64,000 nucleotides of DNA from Paenibacillus polymyxa (lineage in GTDB: Bacteria > Bacillota > Bacilli > Paenibacillales > Paenibacillaceae), in the NCBI RefSeq assembly GCF_015710975.1, contig NZ_CP049783.1, forward strand, positions 926,001-990,000. The letters are read 5' to 3'. Below, piece after piece: positions 27,253-36,994 of this stretch. Below the pieces are notes generated by a model, which searched no databases, was not told the origin of the DNA, and worked only from the letters and a program-made list of their open reading frames with translations. The position numbers were made by a program, and so were the translations under genes. How positions within the stretch are numbered: the stretch's first letter is position 1; every line of letters starts with the position of its first letter.

Positions 27253-27905
27253 AGTTCCGAACACGTTGGAGCTTGACGGATGTTTTGACGACTTTGCTTG
27301 CCTTATCACCTGCTATAGGCGCTTTACTACTGTATAACCGGCTTCCCGATGTGCTGGCCTCTCATTTTAGCATGGACAATACCGCAGACGGGTATATGAG
27401 TAAAAACAGTTCTATTCTCATGCTGGTGCTATTGGGGCTGGTGCCTTTGCTCCTTCGGCTATCCCGCTACATGGACCCCAACAGAGCAAATTTCAAGAAA
27501 TTTACTAAAGCCTATGAGGTTACGCGTGTAGGCACTTCGCTCATTCTCGCTATAGCCGGTTGGGGAATGCTGCTGTATAACCTGAATTATCGGCTACAGA
27601 TGCTTACGATCCTTTATGGAGTGCTGGGTCTGATGCTGCTGGTGCTGGGTAATTATATGACTCAGGTACAGCCAAACTATACCTTCGGTATCCGCACGCC
27701 ATGGACTCTGTCCAATCCGGAGGTATGGCGTAAAACGCACCGTTTTGGCGGACCTATGATGATGCTCGGTGGTGCTTCGGGCTTGGTAGCGGCATGGGTC
27801 GATGGAGTGGCGGGCACCGTCATTTTTCTCACCGGGCTGTTTATATCCGTCGTCATTCCTGTACTCTACTCCTTCCTACTGCATCGCAAAATAAATCATC
27901 AGTAG
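27249..27905 (+). CDS. SdpI-family membrane protein
   Basis: This 218-residue protein has a DUF1648-like N-terminus (YNRLPDVLASHFSMDNTADGYMSK) and an SdpI-type C-terminal part with NYTFGIRTPWTLSNPEVWRKTHRFGG. About six membrane helices are predicted. In B. subtilis SdpI gives immunity to the SdpC toxin and relays its presence to SdpR. The start overlaps the sdpR-like stop by four bases. Here it could protect against an outside toxin or sense cell-envelope stress. Confidence 0.88.
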   Translation: MKFRTRWSLTDVLTTLLALSPAIGALLLYNRLPDVLASHFSMDNTADGYMSKNSSILMLVLLGLVPLLLRLSRYMDPNRANFKKFTKAYEVTRVGTSLILAIAGWGMLLYNLNYRLQMLTILYGVLGLMLLVLGNYMTQVQPNYTFGIRTPWTLSNPEVWRKTHRFGGPMMMLGGASGLVAAWVDGVAGTVIFLTGLFISVVIPVLYSFLLHRKINHQ

Positions 27906-27911
27906 GGATAA

Positions 27912-27960
27912 ACAAGGAACCTCCCAAACCACGATAAACGCAGAATGGGAGGTTCTTTGT
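27912..27960. terminator. Bidirectional intrinsic terminator
   Basis: AAGGAACCTCCC pairs with GGGAGGTTCTTT between the convergent sdpI-like and aldo-keto reductase genes. Confidence 0.8.
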
Positions 27961-27976
27961 ACATCTACATATTCCA

Positions 27977-28801
27977 TTAGAACAACAGCTTATCGGGATG
28001 AGTACCCACACGCTCATCCAGATGAAGACCATTAATTCGGTCAATATCCTCAGTCGTCAGTTCAAAATCGAACAAATCGGCATTCTCGCGGATACGATGC
28101 GCGGTAACCGATTTGGGAATCGTTACAATTCCCCGATCCAGATGCCAACGCAAAATAACCTGAGAAGTCGTTTTGCCGTATTTGGCAGCAATCTCAACGA
28201 TATCTGGCTGCTCCGTCAGTTTCCCCTTCATCAGAGGACTCCACGATTCAAGCTGGATCTGGTGTTCCCGGCAGTATTGATGCAGCTCCTGCTGAGTCAG
28301 ACGCGGGTGAAGCTCTACCTGATTAATGACAGGTACAATATTACTGTCTTTCAGGAGGTTTTCGAGATGGTGAATTTGGAAGTTGCTTACTCCAATCGCG
28401 CGTACGCTTCCTTCTTCATACAGCCGTTCGAACGCCTTCCAAGTTTCCTTGTACTTGTCCTTGCCAGGCCAATGGATAAGGTACAGATCAATGATATCCA
28501 GGCCCAACCGCTTGCAGCTTTCCTCGAAAGCACGCAGTGTTGAATCGTAGCCCTGATCTTGATTCCATAGCTTAGTGGTCACAAACAGATTGTCTCTGTC
28601 CGCTCCACTGTCACGAATGGCTTGTCCGACCAGTTCCTCATTGCCGTAGATCGCCGCGGTATCAATGTGACGGTAACCGACCTTAATAGCTGTTTTGACT
28701 GCTTCGTAAACCTCATTGCCTTCCGCCTTGTATGTACCAAAACCAAGCCAAGGCATCTGAACTCCGTTATTTAGTAAAGCTGTATCCGCAATATTCCCCA
28801 T
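27977..28801 (-). CDS. Aldo/keto reductase
   Basis: The 274-residue TIM-barrel enzyme shows the AKR tetrad: Asp and Tyr in HIDTAAIYGNEELVG, Lys in VTTKLWNQD and His in YLIHWPG. The C-terminal NADPH region VTIPKSVTAHRIRENADLF is intact. AKRs of this clade reduce aldehydes and ketones such as methylglyoxal. AGGAGGAGA precedes the ATG. The substrate is unknown. Confidence 0.92.
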   Translation of the reverse strand: MGNIADTALLNNGVQMPWLGFGTYKAEGNEVYEAVKTAIKVGYRHIDTAAIYGNEELVGQAIRDSGADRDNLFVTTKLWNQDQGYDSTLRAFEESCKRLGLDIIDLYLIHWPGKDKYKETWKAFERLYEEGSVRAIGVSNFQIHHLENLLKDSNIVPVINQVELHPRLTQQELHQYCREHQIQLESWSPLMKGKLTEQPDIVEIAAKYGKTTSQVILRWHLDRGIVTIPKSVTAHRIRENADLFDFELTTEDIDRINGLHLDERVGTHPDKLLF

Positions 28802-28846
28802 GTCTATCTCCTCCTATTCCTAGTTATAAATTATCCAACGGGATAA

Positions 28847-29140
28847 TTACAGTTTAGTTGCATCCTGAAAAGCATTCACTTCAAGCGGAGCAGCCAACAA
28901 TTCTTTAGCTGCAGCAACAAATGCCTGGAAATGGGCAGACTTGTTATGGAAATCTACAGCAGCAGCATCCTTCCACTCTTCAACCATCGTAAATGCGTTG
29001 GGATCATTCAAATCCTGCATTAACGTATAGCGTACATTGCCTTCTTCAGCTTGTGATGCGCTGATCAACCCTTGGGTTTGTTGCAAAAAGGTCTCTCTCT
29101 TTTCTGGTAAAACTTTCATATCGGCATGAATAATAATCAT
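28847..29140 (-). CDS. Antibiotic biosynthesis monooxygenase domain protein (YgiN-like)
   Basis: This 97-residue protein is a single ABM ferredoxin-like domain: MIIIHADMKVLPEKRETFL, then EGNVRYTLMQDLNDPNAFTMVEEWKD and HFQAFVAAAKELL. The family includes cofactor-free quinol monooxygenases and haem-degrading relatives; the substrate is unclear. GAGGAGG lies 8 nt before the ATG. It lies upstream of the aldo-keto reductase gene (45-bp gap) and is probably cotranscribed. Confidence 0.85.
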   Translation of the reverse strand: MIIIHADMKVLPEKRETFLQQTQGLISASQAEEGNVRYTLMQDLNDPNAFTMVEEWKDAAAVDFHNKSAHFQAFVAAAKELLAAPLEVNAFQDATKL

Positions 29141-29301
29141 AATATTTTCCTCCTCGTATTATGTAACTATTTCTATTATAGACCATTCTTTCGATAGATT
29201 AAAAGTGCGGCCGTTTCTGGAATACAGTAAAATGATTCATATTGGGGTGTTTATCCGCTGATCAACTGCTCCTATATTTTGTTTAATGGCGGTGAAGGCA
29301 T

Positions 29302-30975
29302 GTGCGTTTTCAGACAAAATTAATGGTATTCATATCCCTTTTAGTGCTAGTCGTTACCGGGCTGTTGGGATTATCCCTGCGTTATATGATTACCTCCGCC
29401 TTGTACGAAGAGATTGGGAAAAGGGCACTGACTGTGGCCAATACGCTTGCGGTAGATGCACAGGTCAGGGATGCTCTAGAACAGACCGACACGACGCAAT
29501 TACGTGTTCGGATCAACGAAGCAGTGAAACCTGTCCAAGCCAGCACCGGCGCTGATTTTATTACGATTGCAGATCGTCATCTCATTCGGCAATGGCATGT
29601 TAACCCGGAACGCATTGGGCAGCCTATGATGGACCCGCTGAATAATAAGGTGCTGCAAGGACAGTCCTTTATTACGGAATCCACCGGCTCTCTCGGACCG
29701 TCACTGCGAGCCAAAACCGCAGTCTATGATGAACAAGGCCGAGCTATCGGACTCGTTTCTGTAGGTTTCCTGATGACAGATGTGGCGCAAAATATTCGTA
29801 CATACACATATACATGGCTGTGGTTCATGGTAGGCGCGCTAATGATCGGCATATTAGGAAGTCTGGTTATAGCACGACGGGTAAGGCACGAACTGCATGG
29901 GCTGGAGCCAGTGGAGATTGGACGTTTGTATCAGGAAAAGCAAGCCATTCTCGAATCCATAGGTGAAGGGATTATCGCGGTTAATAGCAGTGGACAAGTC
30001 ACACTTGCCAATCCACAAGCCGTCCGTTTGCTTGGTCTCCCTCCGGAAACTAGCCTCTATGGATGCGAGCTTCGTCACTTGGCGGGCGCGGCATATCAGC
30101 TGGCAGATGTACTTGCTACAGATCTTATCGAAAAGAATCCTAGCATGAAGCCGGATCAGGAACAAAACGTATTCAATGAGGAAATTGAGCTCCAACAACG
30201 AGTCGTAGTCGTCAGCCGTGTACCGATCAAGGATCGATTCGGACGAATGCTAGGCACCGTTGCCAGCCTGCGTGACAAAACAGAGCTGCTTCGCATGACG
30301 CGGCAGTTGACAGAGGTCAAGGATTATGCGGACGTGTTACGATCACAAACACATGAATATACCAATCGGCTATATCTCATATCCGGCCTGATTCAGTTGG
30401 AGTGTTATGACGAAGCAGTGGACTTTATTACTCAGGAATCGGAAGAGTATCGTGTACATAGTTCCGTTTCGTCTTCTCTTTCACCCGATTCAATCATCGC
30501 CAGCCTGCTGATCAGCAAGAAAAAACAGGCGTTGGAAAAAGGGATTGTACTCCATTCATATATAAAAGGAGCATTTTCAACCCCGTCTCCTGCGTTGGAG
30601 TGGTCGCTTCTTGCTACCATTGCCGGAAACCTGCTGGACAATGCTATGGAAGCAGTTGCAATAGGCTCTATACCTGACGGACAGGTCTGGTTCCGGCTTG
30701 AAGAAATGACTGAAGCTATCGTCGTCGAAGTTATGGATAATGGATCGGGTATTTCGGAGGATATCCAGGAAAAACTGTTCGTTAAGGGAGCATCAACTAA
30801 AGCAGAGGCAGGACACGGATATGGCCTTGCTCTCGTGCAGGAGTATACCGAACGAATGAGTGGCTCCATAAAAGTACATGAACGGCCTGGTGGAGGTAGC
30901 ATTTTTGAAGTATACATTCCTTTAATTAGAACAGACACGAATCATGATGTAAAAGGAGGTTACGGCCATGAATGA
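29302..30975 (+). CDS. Sensor histidine kinase, CitA/DcuS type
   Basis: The 557-residue kinase starts at GTG. It has a membrane helix (about 7-28), an extracytoplasmic PAS-like sensor domain (about 30-165), a second helix (about 170-192) and a cytosolic PAS domain (about 210-320). The phospho-acceptor helix carries His351 in RSQTHEYTNRLYLISG, and the HATPase domain has NLLDNAMEA and GHGYGLALVQ. This is the CitA/DcuS layout, sensing citrate or C4-dicarboxylates. It overlaps the response regulator gene by 8 bp. A ferric-citrate-like importer follows. Confidence 0.92.
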   Translation: MRFQTKLMVFISLLVLVVTGLLGLSLRYMITSALYEEIGKRALTVANTLAVDAQVRDALEQTDTTQLRVRINEAVKPVQASTGADFITIADRHLIRQWHVNPERIGQPMMDPLNNKVLQGQSFITESTGSLGPSLRAKTAVYDEQGRAIGLVSVGFLMTDVAQNIRTYTYTWLWFMVGALMIGILGSLVIARRVRHELHGLEPVEIGRLYQEKQAILESIGEGIIAVNSSGQVTLANPQAVRLLGLPPETSLYGCELRHLAGAAYQLADVLATDLIEKNPSMKPDQEQNVFNEEIELQQRVVVVSRVPIKDRFGRMLGTVASLRDKTELLRMTRQLTEVKDYADVLRSQTHEYTNRLYLISGLIQLECYDEAVDFITQESEEYRVHSSVSSSLSPDSIIASLLISKKKQALEKGIVLHSYIKGAFSTPSPALEWSLLATIAGNLLDNAMEAVAIGSIPDGQVWFRLEEMTEAIVVEVMDNGSGISEDIQEKLFVKGASTKAEAGHGYGLALVQEYTERMSGSIKVHERPGGGSIFEVYIPLIRTDTNHDVKGGYGHE

Positions 30976-31696
30976 GCGGGTATTATCGGACATTGAGGTT
31001 CTTATTATTGAAGATGATCCGCGAATTGCGGAGATTAACCGACGATTTATTGAAAAGGTGGACGGGTTCACCGTATGTGCAATAGCAACGAACGAATTTG
31101 AGGCAAAGCTTCAACTGGATGTATTGCGACCGTCTTTACCCGTGCTGGATGTTTATTTTCCCGATACGAATGGTCTAACCCTACTATCGTTCATCAAGCA
31201 ACACTATCCAGCTACAGATGTCATTATGCTGACTGCCGCCAAAGAAGCTGAAACTGTGGTACAAGCGGTTCGAGCAGGCGTATTTGATTTTATCGTAAAG
31301 CCGCTCGTATTCGAGAGATTGCGGGCGACCTTAGAGGAATATGCTCGTTTTCGCCGCCAAGTCACAACATGGCAAGAAGAACACTCTACGGTGGAGCAAT
31401 CGGAAATTGACCGTCTGCTTCAAAGCGCGGGCACGGGTCCGATGACGGGTAACGGAGTAGGAGAGCTATGGGCCAAAGGCATTGATAAAGTCACTTGCGA
31501 AAAGGTGCTTGATCTCCTGAACCGACGAGGTGAGGTAACTACAGGTACAGTGGGAATTGAGCTAGGTATGAGCCGATCTACCGCCAGAAGGTATCTGGAA
31601 TATTTAGTGGAAAGTGGCGATGCTCACCACGATCAGGTATACGGAACTGTCGGCAGACCGGAGCGTATCTATCGCAGACGGCAGGAAAATGCATAA
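30968..31696 (+). CDS. Response regulator, CitB/DcuR type
   Basis: A 242-residue regulator with a receiver domain (1-120; acidic IIEDD, phospho-acceptor Asp61 in VLDVYFPDTNG, Lys in FIVKPL) and a C-terminal helix-turn-helix region (GTVGIELGMSRSTARRYLEYL). It is the partner of the upstream kinase. Relatives activate carboxylate-uptake genes. An AAAGGAGGT site inside the kinase gene drives its translation. Confidence 0.92.
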   Translation: MNERVLSDIEVLIIEDDPRIAEINRRFIEKVDGFTVCAIATNEFEAKLQLDVLRPSLPVLDVYFPDTNGLTLLSFIKQHYPATDVIMLTAAKEAETVVQAVRAGVFDFIVKPLVFERLRATLEEYARFRRQVTTWQEEHSTVEQSEIDRLLQSAGTGPMTGNGVGELWAKGIDKVTCEKVLDLLNRRGEVTTGTVGIELGMSRSTARRYLEYLVESGDAHHDQVYGTVGRPERIYRRRQENA

Positions 31697-31847
31697 ACCA
31701 CCAATTCATACGTCTGGTCTCTTCCATCCTCTCATCTCGCTTGTGATTTTAATGAACTTAATTCTCATAATAGGCTAAAACGGTTTAAATGATCACATTA
31801 TTTACGTCCCCTTTCCCGGTTGCTAGAATGGTCAACAGTTAGTTAAT

Positions 31848-31862
31848 TGATAATGATTATCA
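31848..31862 (+). promoter_or_regulatory. Fur box upstream of ferric-citrate-like importer
   Basis: TGATAATGATTATCA is a perfect 7-1-7 repeat, identical to the one at 19526-19540, 38 bp before the binding-protein start. Confidence 0.9.
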
Positions 31863-31900
31863 GTTTCTCTGGTAAGCATATTTGGAACGGGGGACAACAT

Positions 31901-32881
31901 ATGGCAACACCGAAACAGCCACTACGTACAGGCGTGCTGCTTGCAGCGATTCTGGTACTACTGACGGCCGTTATGGCGGGATGTGGAGGCCAGTCACAAA
32001 ATAATAACGCAGCAGCACCTCAAACCACAGGCGACACTCGAACGATCAAACATGAGATGGGAGAAACCAAAGTTACAGGCAAACCCAAAAGAATCGTGAC
32101 GTTGGAATTCTCTTTTGTCGATGCTGCTACCCAACTGGGCGTGATGCCTGTCGGCATAGCTCAGGAAAATGATGATGATATCGATGGGCTGCTTGGCAAA
32201 AGAATCGACTTTACACCTGTCGGCACACGCAAACAGCCGAACCTGGAAACGATCAGCTCTTTGAAGCCCGATTTGATTATTGCTGATCTGAATCGTCATA
32301 AGAGCATATACAAAGAACTAAGTGAGATTGCTCCTACCATTATTCTAAAGAGCCGCAATTCCTCTTATGAGCAAAACCTGGCATCCTTCGGCGTTATCGC
32401 TGACGCGTTGGGTGAGAAGGAAAAGGGTGAGCAAATTCTCGCAGCACATAAAGCTACAATGGCAAAGCTGAAAGAAGGCATCCAAGCTGGTGAGTCACGT
32501 AGCGTATTGCTTGGGGTATTTCGTTCTGATTCACTATCGGCTCACGGCGCTTCATCTTTTGATGGACAACTGCTGGAGCAAGCAGGCATCCACAATGCCC
32601 TTCAAAATACAAGCGAGCCTACAGTCAAGCTGACACTGGAGCAGATTGCACAAGCTGATCCGGACGTGATCTTCTTAGTGGAAGCCGATGAGAAGCTGCT
32701 TGCAGAATGGAAGCAAAATCCGTTATGGCAAAACATTACGGCCGTGAAAAAAGGGGAAGTTTACGAAGTAAACCGGGCACTGTGGACCCGGTACCGTGGA
32801 CTCGGCTCTGCCGAGAAAATACTGGAGCAAGCGATTTCGCTTCTGTATCCCGCGCAAACTAAAGGAGACGGCTCCCGTTGA
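31901..32881 (+). CDS. Iron(III)-citrate-type ABC substrate-binding lipoprotein (YfmC-like)
   Basis: The 326-residue lipoprotein has a lipobox (VMAGC, about residue 27) and a class III iron-carrier-binding fold. The stretch RIVTLEFSFVDAATQLGV, GTRKQPNLETISSLKPDLII and the YfmC-like RHKSIYKEL resemble the B. subtilis ferric-citrate-binding protein, as recalled from memory. The start follows GGGGGA at 7 nt. It leads a three-gene unit (binding protein, two permeases) joined by 4-bp overlaps, with a Fur box ahead and no ATPase. Confidence 0.85.
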   Translation: MATPKQPLRTGVLLAAILVLLTAVMAGCGGQSQNNNAAAPQTTGDTRTIKHEMGETKVTGKPKRIVTLEFSFVDAATQLGVMPVGIAQENDDDIDGLLGKRIDFTPVGTRKQPNLETISSLKPDLIIADLNRHKSIYKELSEIAPTIILKSRNSSYEQNLASFGVIADALGEKEKGEQILAAHKATMAKLKEGIQAGESRSVLLGVFRSDSLSAHGASSFDGQLLEQAGIHNALQNTSEPTVKLTLEQIAQADPDVIFLVEADEKLLAEWKQNPLWQNITAVKKGEVYEVNRALWTRYRGLGSAEKILEQAISLLYPAQTKGDGSR

Positions 32882-33882
32882 TCGGACAAGCCTTACGCGA
32901 CCGGCTAAATAAGCCGGTCTTCTTTGCACTTCTATTCGCGCTGCTGGCTGGACTATTGCTGAGCGTGGCGATTGGCCCAGTCAGGATGGACATCCCCACC
33001 ATGCTGACTGCACTATTCACCGAGCATCCGTCCAAGGATCAGCTCATTATCTTGACGATACGCCTGCCACGTGCCGTCATTGGTCTGATCGTCGGCGCCG
33101 GGCTTGCCGTGGCCGGAGCGCTGATGCAGGCCATCACACGCAACCCACTGGCTTCTCCGCAGGTATTTGGGGTCAGCTCTGGCGCTTCGCTGGCTGTCGT
33201 CCTGTCGGTCGTGCTGCTGCCGAATATCGGGTCGTCCGGCAGCATTTATTTTGCTTTTGCCGGAGCGATCGCAGGTGGCTCCTTCGTATATGCGCTGGCC
33301 GGAACGGCGGGCATGACGCCAGTCAAGCTGGCTCTTGCCGGGATGGCTGTGCATCTGCTGCTGGCCTCTGTCACTCAGGGACTGCTCGTGTTCAACGAGC
33401 AGATATCCGATGTACTGTATTGGCTCGCTGGCGCCATCGACGGGTCTACTTGGGCCGACACGCGTCTGGTGCTGCCATGGTTCGCCGTCGGTATGATCCT
33501 TGCACTGGCGCTGGCCCCCTCGCTATCTGTGCTTAGCCTTGGTACAGAGGTCGCACAGGGACTGGGACAAAACGTACGGCTTGTCCGCTTACTGGCCTCG
33601 GTCTCAGTTATTATGCTGGCAGGCTCTGCTGTAGCGGTAGCTGGGGCCATCGGCTTTGTGGGTCTGATGGTGCCGAATATCATTAAGGTATTTACAGGCG
33701 ACAATTACAAACGGGTCATCCCCCTGTCTGCAATCTGCGGAGCTCTGCTGCTGACATATGCGGACGTGCTTGGACGATTTATTGCCTTTCCTTATGAATC
33801 GCCCGTTGGTATTGTAACCGCGCTGGTGGGTGCGCCCTTCTTTTTATATCTGGTGCACAAGAATGGGAGGGCTTCACGATGA
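32878..33882 (+). CDS. Iron ABC permease (FecCD family)
   Basis: This 334-residue permease starts at a TTG overlapping the binding-protein stop (TTGA), with AAAGGAG upstream. FecCD signatures: LPRAVIGLIVGAGLAVAGALMQAITRNPLASPQVFG and the coupling segment GFVGLMVPNIIKVF. It pairs with the next gene to form the membrane channel. Confidence 0.9.
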   Translation: MIGQALRDRLNKPVFFALLFALLAGLLLSVAIGPVRMDIPTMLTALFTEHPSKDQLIILTIRLPRAVIGLIVGAGLAVAGALMQAITRNPLASPQVFGVSSGASLAVVLSVVLLPNIGSSGSIYFAFAGAIAGGSFVYALAGTAGMTPVKLALAGMAVHLLLASVTQGLLVFNEQISDVLYWLAGAIDGSTWADTRLVLPWFAVGMILALALAPSLSVLSLGTEVAQGLGQNVRLVRLLASVSVIMLAGSAVAVAGAIGFVGLMVPNIIKVFTGDNYKRVIPLSAICGALLLTYADVLGRFIAFPYESPVGIVTALVGAPFFLYLVHKNGRASR

Positions 33883-34856
33883 AAAAGCTGTGGATTTTAC
33901 TCGTGCTCATGCTAGGTATTTCTTTTATTGCTATTGGCGTGGGCAGCACTTACATTACACCCGCTGAGCTGATCACGGCACTGACTGACCCAAATGCCTC
34001 TTCCTGGTTCATCGTTCACCATTATCGACTGCCTCGTGACCTGCTGGCCATCATGGCCGGTGCTGGTCTTGCTGTAGCCGGCGTGCTACTGCAAGGCATG
34101 ATTCGCAACCCACTGGCTTCGCCGGATGTGGTGGGTGTATCCAAGGGAGCCGGCTTTGCTGCGGTTCTCGTCATCGTGCTGCTCCCCTCATCCCCGGTGG
34201 CGCTACTGCCTGTCGCTGCCTTTGTCGGTGCCGGGTTAGCTGCACTACTGCTCGTACAGCTTTCGATGAGGGGAGGCATGCGTCCTAATATGCTAGCCTT
34301 AACCGGGCTGGCGGTAGGTGCTATCTTCCAGGCTGCGACCGATTATATTCTGGTCAAATATCCACTCGAAGCCAGCGATACGCTGACTTGGCTAGCTGGA
34401 AGCTTGTGGGGCAAAGGCTGGGATGAAGTATATGGGCTTTTGCCATGGTTAATTGTATTGCTGCCTCTCGCCTATACACTACAGCACAAGCTGGATATTA
34501 TGAGTCTGGATGAGGAAAGCTCCGCTGGTTTGGGACTTAGCGTGAAGCGTATGCGCACAGGACTGCTGGCCGTATCTGTGGCCTTAGCTGCTTCCTGTGT
34601 CGCTGCCATCGGCTCCATCGGCTTTATAGGGCTGCTGGCACCACATCTGGCACGGCGGTTGTTTGGTAATCGCCACCGCTATCTATTGCCCGGCGCAGCC
34701 ATGATCGGTGCCCTGATCCTCGTCCTTGCCGATGCGCTCGGACGGGGGCTGAAGCCGCCGCTCGAAATCCCCGCCGGCATCGTGACAGCCGTAATTGGCG
34801 CGCCCTATTTCCTGTATCTCTTGCTGCGGGAACGCAAACAAAAAAGCAGAGGATAA
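33879..34856 (+). CDS. Iron ABC permease (FecCD family)
   Basis: The 325-residue partner permease has LPRDLLAIMAGAGLAVAGVLLQGMIRNPLASPDVVG and GFIGLLAPHLARRL. Its ATG overlaps the previous stop (ATGA). The cluster ends here without an ATPase gene, so energising must come from an ATPase encoded elsewhere, as for many Bacillus siderophore permeases that share one. Confidence 0.9.
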   Translation: MKKLWILLVLMLGISFIAIGVGSTYITPAELITALTDPNASSWFIVHHYRLPRDLLAIMAGAGLAVAGVLLQGMIRNPLASPDVVGVSKGAGFAAVLVIVLLPSSPVALLPVAAFVGAGLAALLLVQLSMRGGMRPNMLALTGLAVGAIFQAATDYILVKYPLEASDTLTWLAGSLWGKGWDEVYGLLPWLIVLLPLAYTLQHKLDIMSLDEESSAGLGLSVKRMRTGLLAVSVALAASCVAAIGSIGFIGLLAPHLARRLFGNRHRYLLPGAAMIGALILVLADALGRGLKPPLEIPAGIVTAVIGAPYFLYLLLRERKQKSRG

Positions 34857-34972
34857 GGAAACCTCTACACCGATCCGCTGATTAATATCTTTTCTAAACG
34901 ATTCTTTGTACAGTAACTCTGTATGCACTTCGTACACAAGATTTCATGAAGTGTCATGTTGTCAGACAACAT

Positions 34973-35014
34973 AAAAAAAGAGAGTCAGCCTGTATATAAC
35001 ACAGGCTGACTCTC
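34973..35014 (-). terminator. Intrinsic terminator of OsmC gene
   Basis: On the minus strand GAGAGTCAGCCTGT pairs with ACAGGCTGACTCTC, followed by TTTTTTT. It may also stop plus-strand transcripts from the iron importer. Confidence 0.85.
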
Positions 35015-35022
35015 CTCAACAC

Positions 35023-35448
35023 TTACGCTGGATAGGGTACTTCTGTTCCATTCAAAATGAGGTGCATCCGAATTTCCGCTTTTAGGGAATCAGATACTGC
35101 ACAATATTTTTCCTTACCCATCTGAATCGCTTTCCATACGCGGTAATCTGGAATATCTCCATCTACGTGGAATGTCAGATCAATCGCTGTAAATCCTGTT
35201 GGCATTTGCTCCTTGCGCGTACCTTCTGCATCAATATCAATTCGCTGAATGTCTGACAAAAAACGATCCAAAATCATCGTAATATCAATACCGATACATC
35301 CCGCCAGACCTGCAAGCAGCAGTTCCATCGGTGTCATCCCTTTACCATCGCCGCCATAAGCCGCCGTAGCATCCATCCCTACGGAATAACCGGATGGTCC
35401 TTCCGATGTAAATGCGCGTTTGCCGTGCCAAGTAGTAGATACTTTCAT
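35023..35448 (-). CDS. OsmC/Ohr-family protein
   Basis: This 141-residue protein has the OsmC fold (VSTTWHGKRAFTSEGPSGYSVGMDA, GMTPMELLLAGLAGCIGIDITMIL). Only one cysteine of the redox pair is obvious, in AGCIGID; another lies in KYCAVSDSL, so both peroxidatic positions are present. Family members detoxify organic hydroperoxides. I chose the ATG at 35448, with GAAGG 9 nt upstream. Confidence 0.87.
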   Translation of the reverse strand: MKVSTTWHGKRAFTSEGPSGYSVGMDATAAYGGDGKGMTPMELLLAGLAGCIGIDITMILDRFLSDIQRIDIDAEGTRKEQMPTGFTAIDLTFHVDGDIPDYRVWKAIQMGKEKYCAVSDSLKAEIRMHLILNGTEVPYPA

Positions 35449-35497
35449 AATCAATTGCCTTCTTTCCATCTTAATAATCTATGATTCATCCTCTAAC

Positions 35498-36247
35498 TTA
35501 AAACTCGCTAATTTGACGCAAAAACTTTTGTGTCCTCTCATGCTGGGGAGCATCAAAAAATGCCTGTGGTGCAGCTTCTTCCACAATGATACCGTCCGCC
35601 ATAAATACAACCTTGTCGGCCACCTCGCGGGCAAATTTCATTTCATGAGTCACGACGACCATCGTCATTCCGTCTTGAGCCAACTCCCGCATAACTCCCA
35701 GCACTTCACCCACCAGTTCTGGATCAAGCGCCGATGTAGGCTCATCGAACAGCATAATCGCCGGGTCCATCGCCAGTGCACGTGCAATAGCTACCCGTTG
35801 CTGCTGTCCACCGGACAGACGAGATGGATGTACATCCTGCTTATCCAGTAACCCCACCCGCTTCAGCAGCTGTTGTCCGATAGACATAGCCTTGTCACGC
35901 GGCATTTTCTTTACTGTCAGCAGTCCTTCAATGACATTGCCGATAGCTGTTTTGTGCGGATACAGATTGAATTGCTGGAACACCATCCCCGTCTGCTTGC
36001 GAATATCACGAATGGCTGCTTGACGAGCACGAACAGGAGCCATAGCATCAACCTCAATCCCGTTCACCTCAAACTTGCCAGAAGACAACTCTTCCAGTCC
36101 GTTCAGGCAACGCAGCAGGGTACTTTTACCTGAACCGCTGGGACCGAGCAATACGACGATTTCACGAGCGGCAACCTGAAAATCAATGCTTTTCAGAACC
36201 TCTACCTGTCCGAATCGTTTACCTAATCCGTTTGTTGTTATCATCAT
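35498..36247 (-). CDS. Amino-acid ABC transporter ATP-binding protein
   Basis: A 249-residue ATPase of the GlnQ group with Walker [10 protein letters not shown], signature LSGGQQQR, Walker [13 protein letters not shown] and switch VTHEMKFA. It is the last gene of an importer operon with the permease and binding protein upstream. It is paralogous to the 5775-6503 product. Confidence 0.93.
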   Translation of the reverse strand: MMITTNGLGKRFGQVEVLKSIDFQVAAREIVVLLGPSGSGKSTLLRCLNGLEELSSGKFEVNGIEVDAMAPVRARQAAIRDIRKQTGMVFQQFNLYPHKTAIGNVIEGLLTVKKMPRDKAMSIGQQLLKRVGLLDKQDVHPSRLSGGQQQRVAIARALAMDPAIMLFDEPTSALDPELVGEVLGVMRELAQDGMTMVVVTHEMKFAREVADKVVFMADGIIVEEAAPQAFFDAPQHERTQKFLRQISEF

Positions 36248-36261
36248 CTATCATCTCCACC

Positions 36262-36912
36262 TTAATAAGCTCGAGCCAGACGCTTTTCCACCCGCTCCAG
36301 TATAGCGGAGAATCCAATGCTCATAATCCAGTACATCAGGGCAATTTCGAGCAGAAACGGCATGTAGCGCAAATACTGCGCCTGTAAAAGCTGTGCCTGT
36401 CGCATCAATTCACTAACCCCGATAACCGACACAAGCGACGTTTCTTTAAGCATACCCACGAACGTATTCCCCATCGGTGCAATTGCAATGCGCAACGCCT
36501 GTGGAAGAATGATACGCCACATCGTTTGACCAGGCGACATTCCCGTCGCATAAGCAGCCTCGGTCTGTCCCTGTGGTACGGCTAAAATAGCTCCACGGAA
36601 CGTCTCCGATAAGTACGCCCCTGTATTAATACTAAGCGCGAGACAAGCAGCCGTTAACGATCCGAAAGATATTCCGTAATCATCCAGACCATAATAAATG
36701 ACCGCAATCTGCACCAAAACCGGCGTTCCCCGGATGATCGATACATACATACGAGCCAGCCACCGAACAGGTCGATTCCCCTTCAAGCGCGCTACAGCAA
36801 CAATCAAACCAATAATTAAACCAAACAGCATAGAAACAATCGTTATATACAGCGTATAATAAGCGCCCTTCAATAAAAAAGGGACGTTCTCCCACATTAA
36901 TTCTAGCATCAA
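36262..36912 (-). CDS. Amino-acid ABC permease
   Basis: This 216-residue permease of the His/Glu/Gln family has about five helices (one long N-terminal segment) and the EAA loop EAAYATGMSPGQTMWRIILP. It acts as a homodimer with the downstream ATPase, 14 bp away. Confidence 0.92.
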   Translation of the reverse strand: MMLELMWENVPFLLKGAYYTLYITIVSMLFGLIIGLIVAVARLKGNRPVRWLARMYVSIIRGTPVLVQIAVIYYGLDDYGISFGSLTAACLALSINTGAYLSETFRGAILAVPQGQTEAAYATGMSPGQTMWRIILPQALRIAIAPMGNTFVGMLKETSLVSVIGVSELMRQAQLLQAQYLRYMPFLLEIALMYWIMSIGFSAILERVEKRLARAY

Positions 36913-36994
36913 TTATATTCCCTTCTTTCAGACGAGTGGCCCCATGTCAGCATAAAAGCCAAGACTGGAGCCAGACGCCTGTAACAGGCTTACG

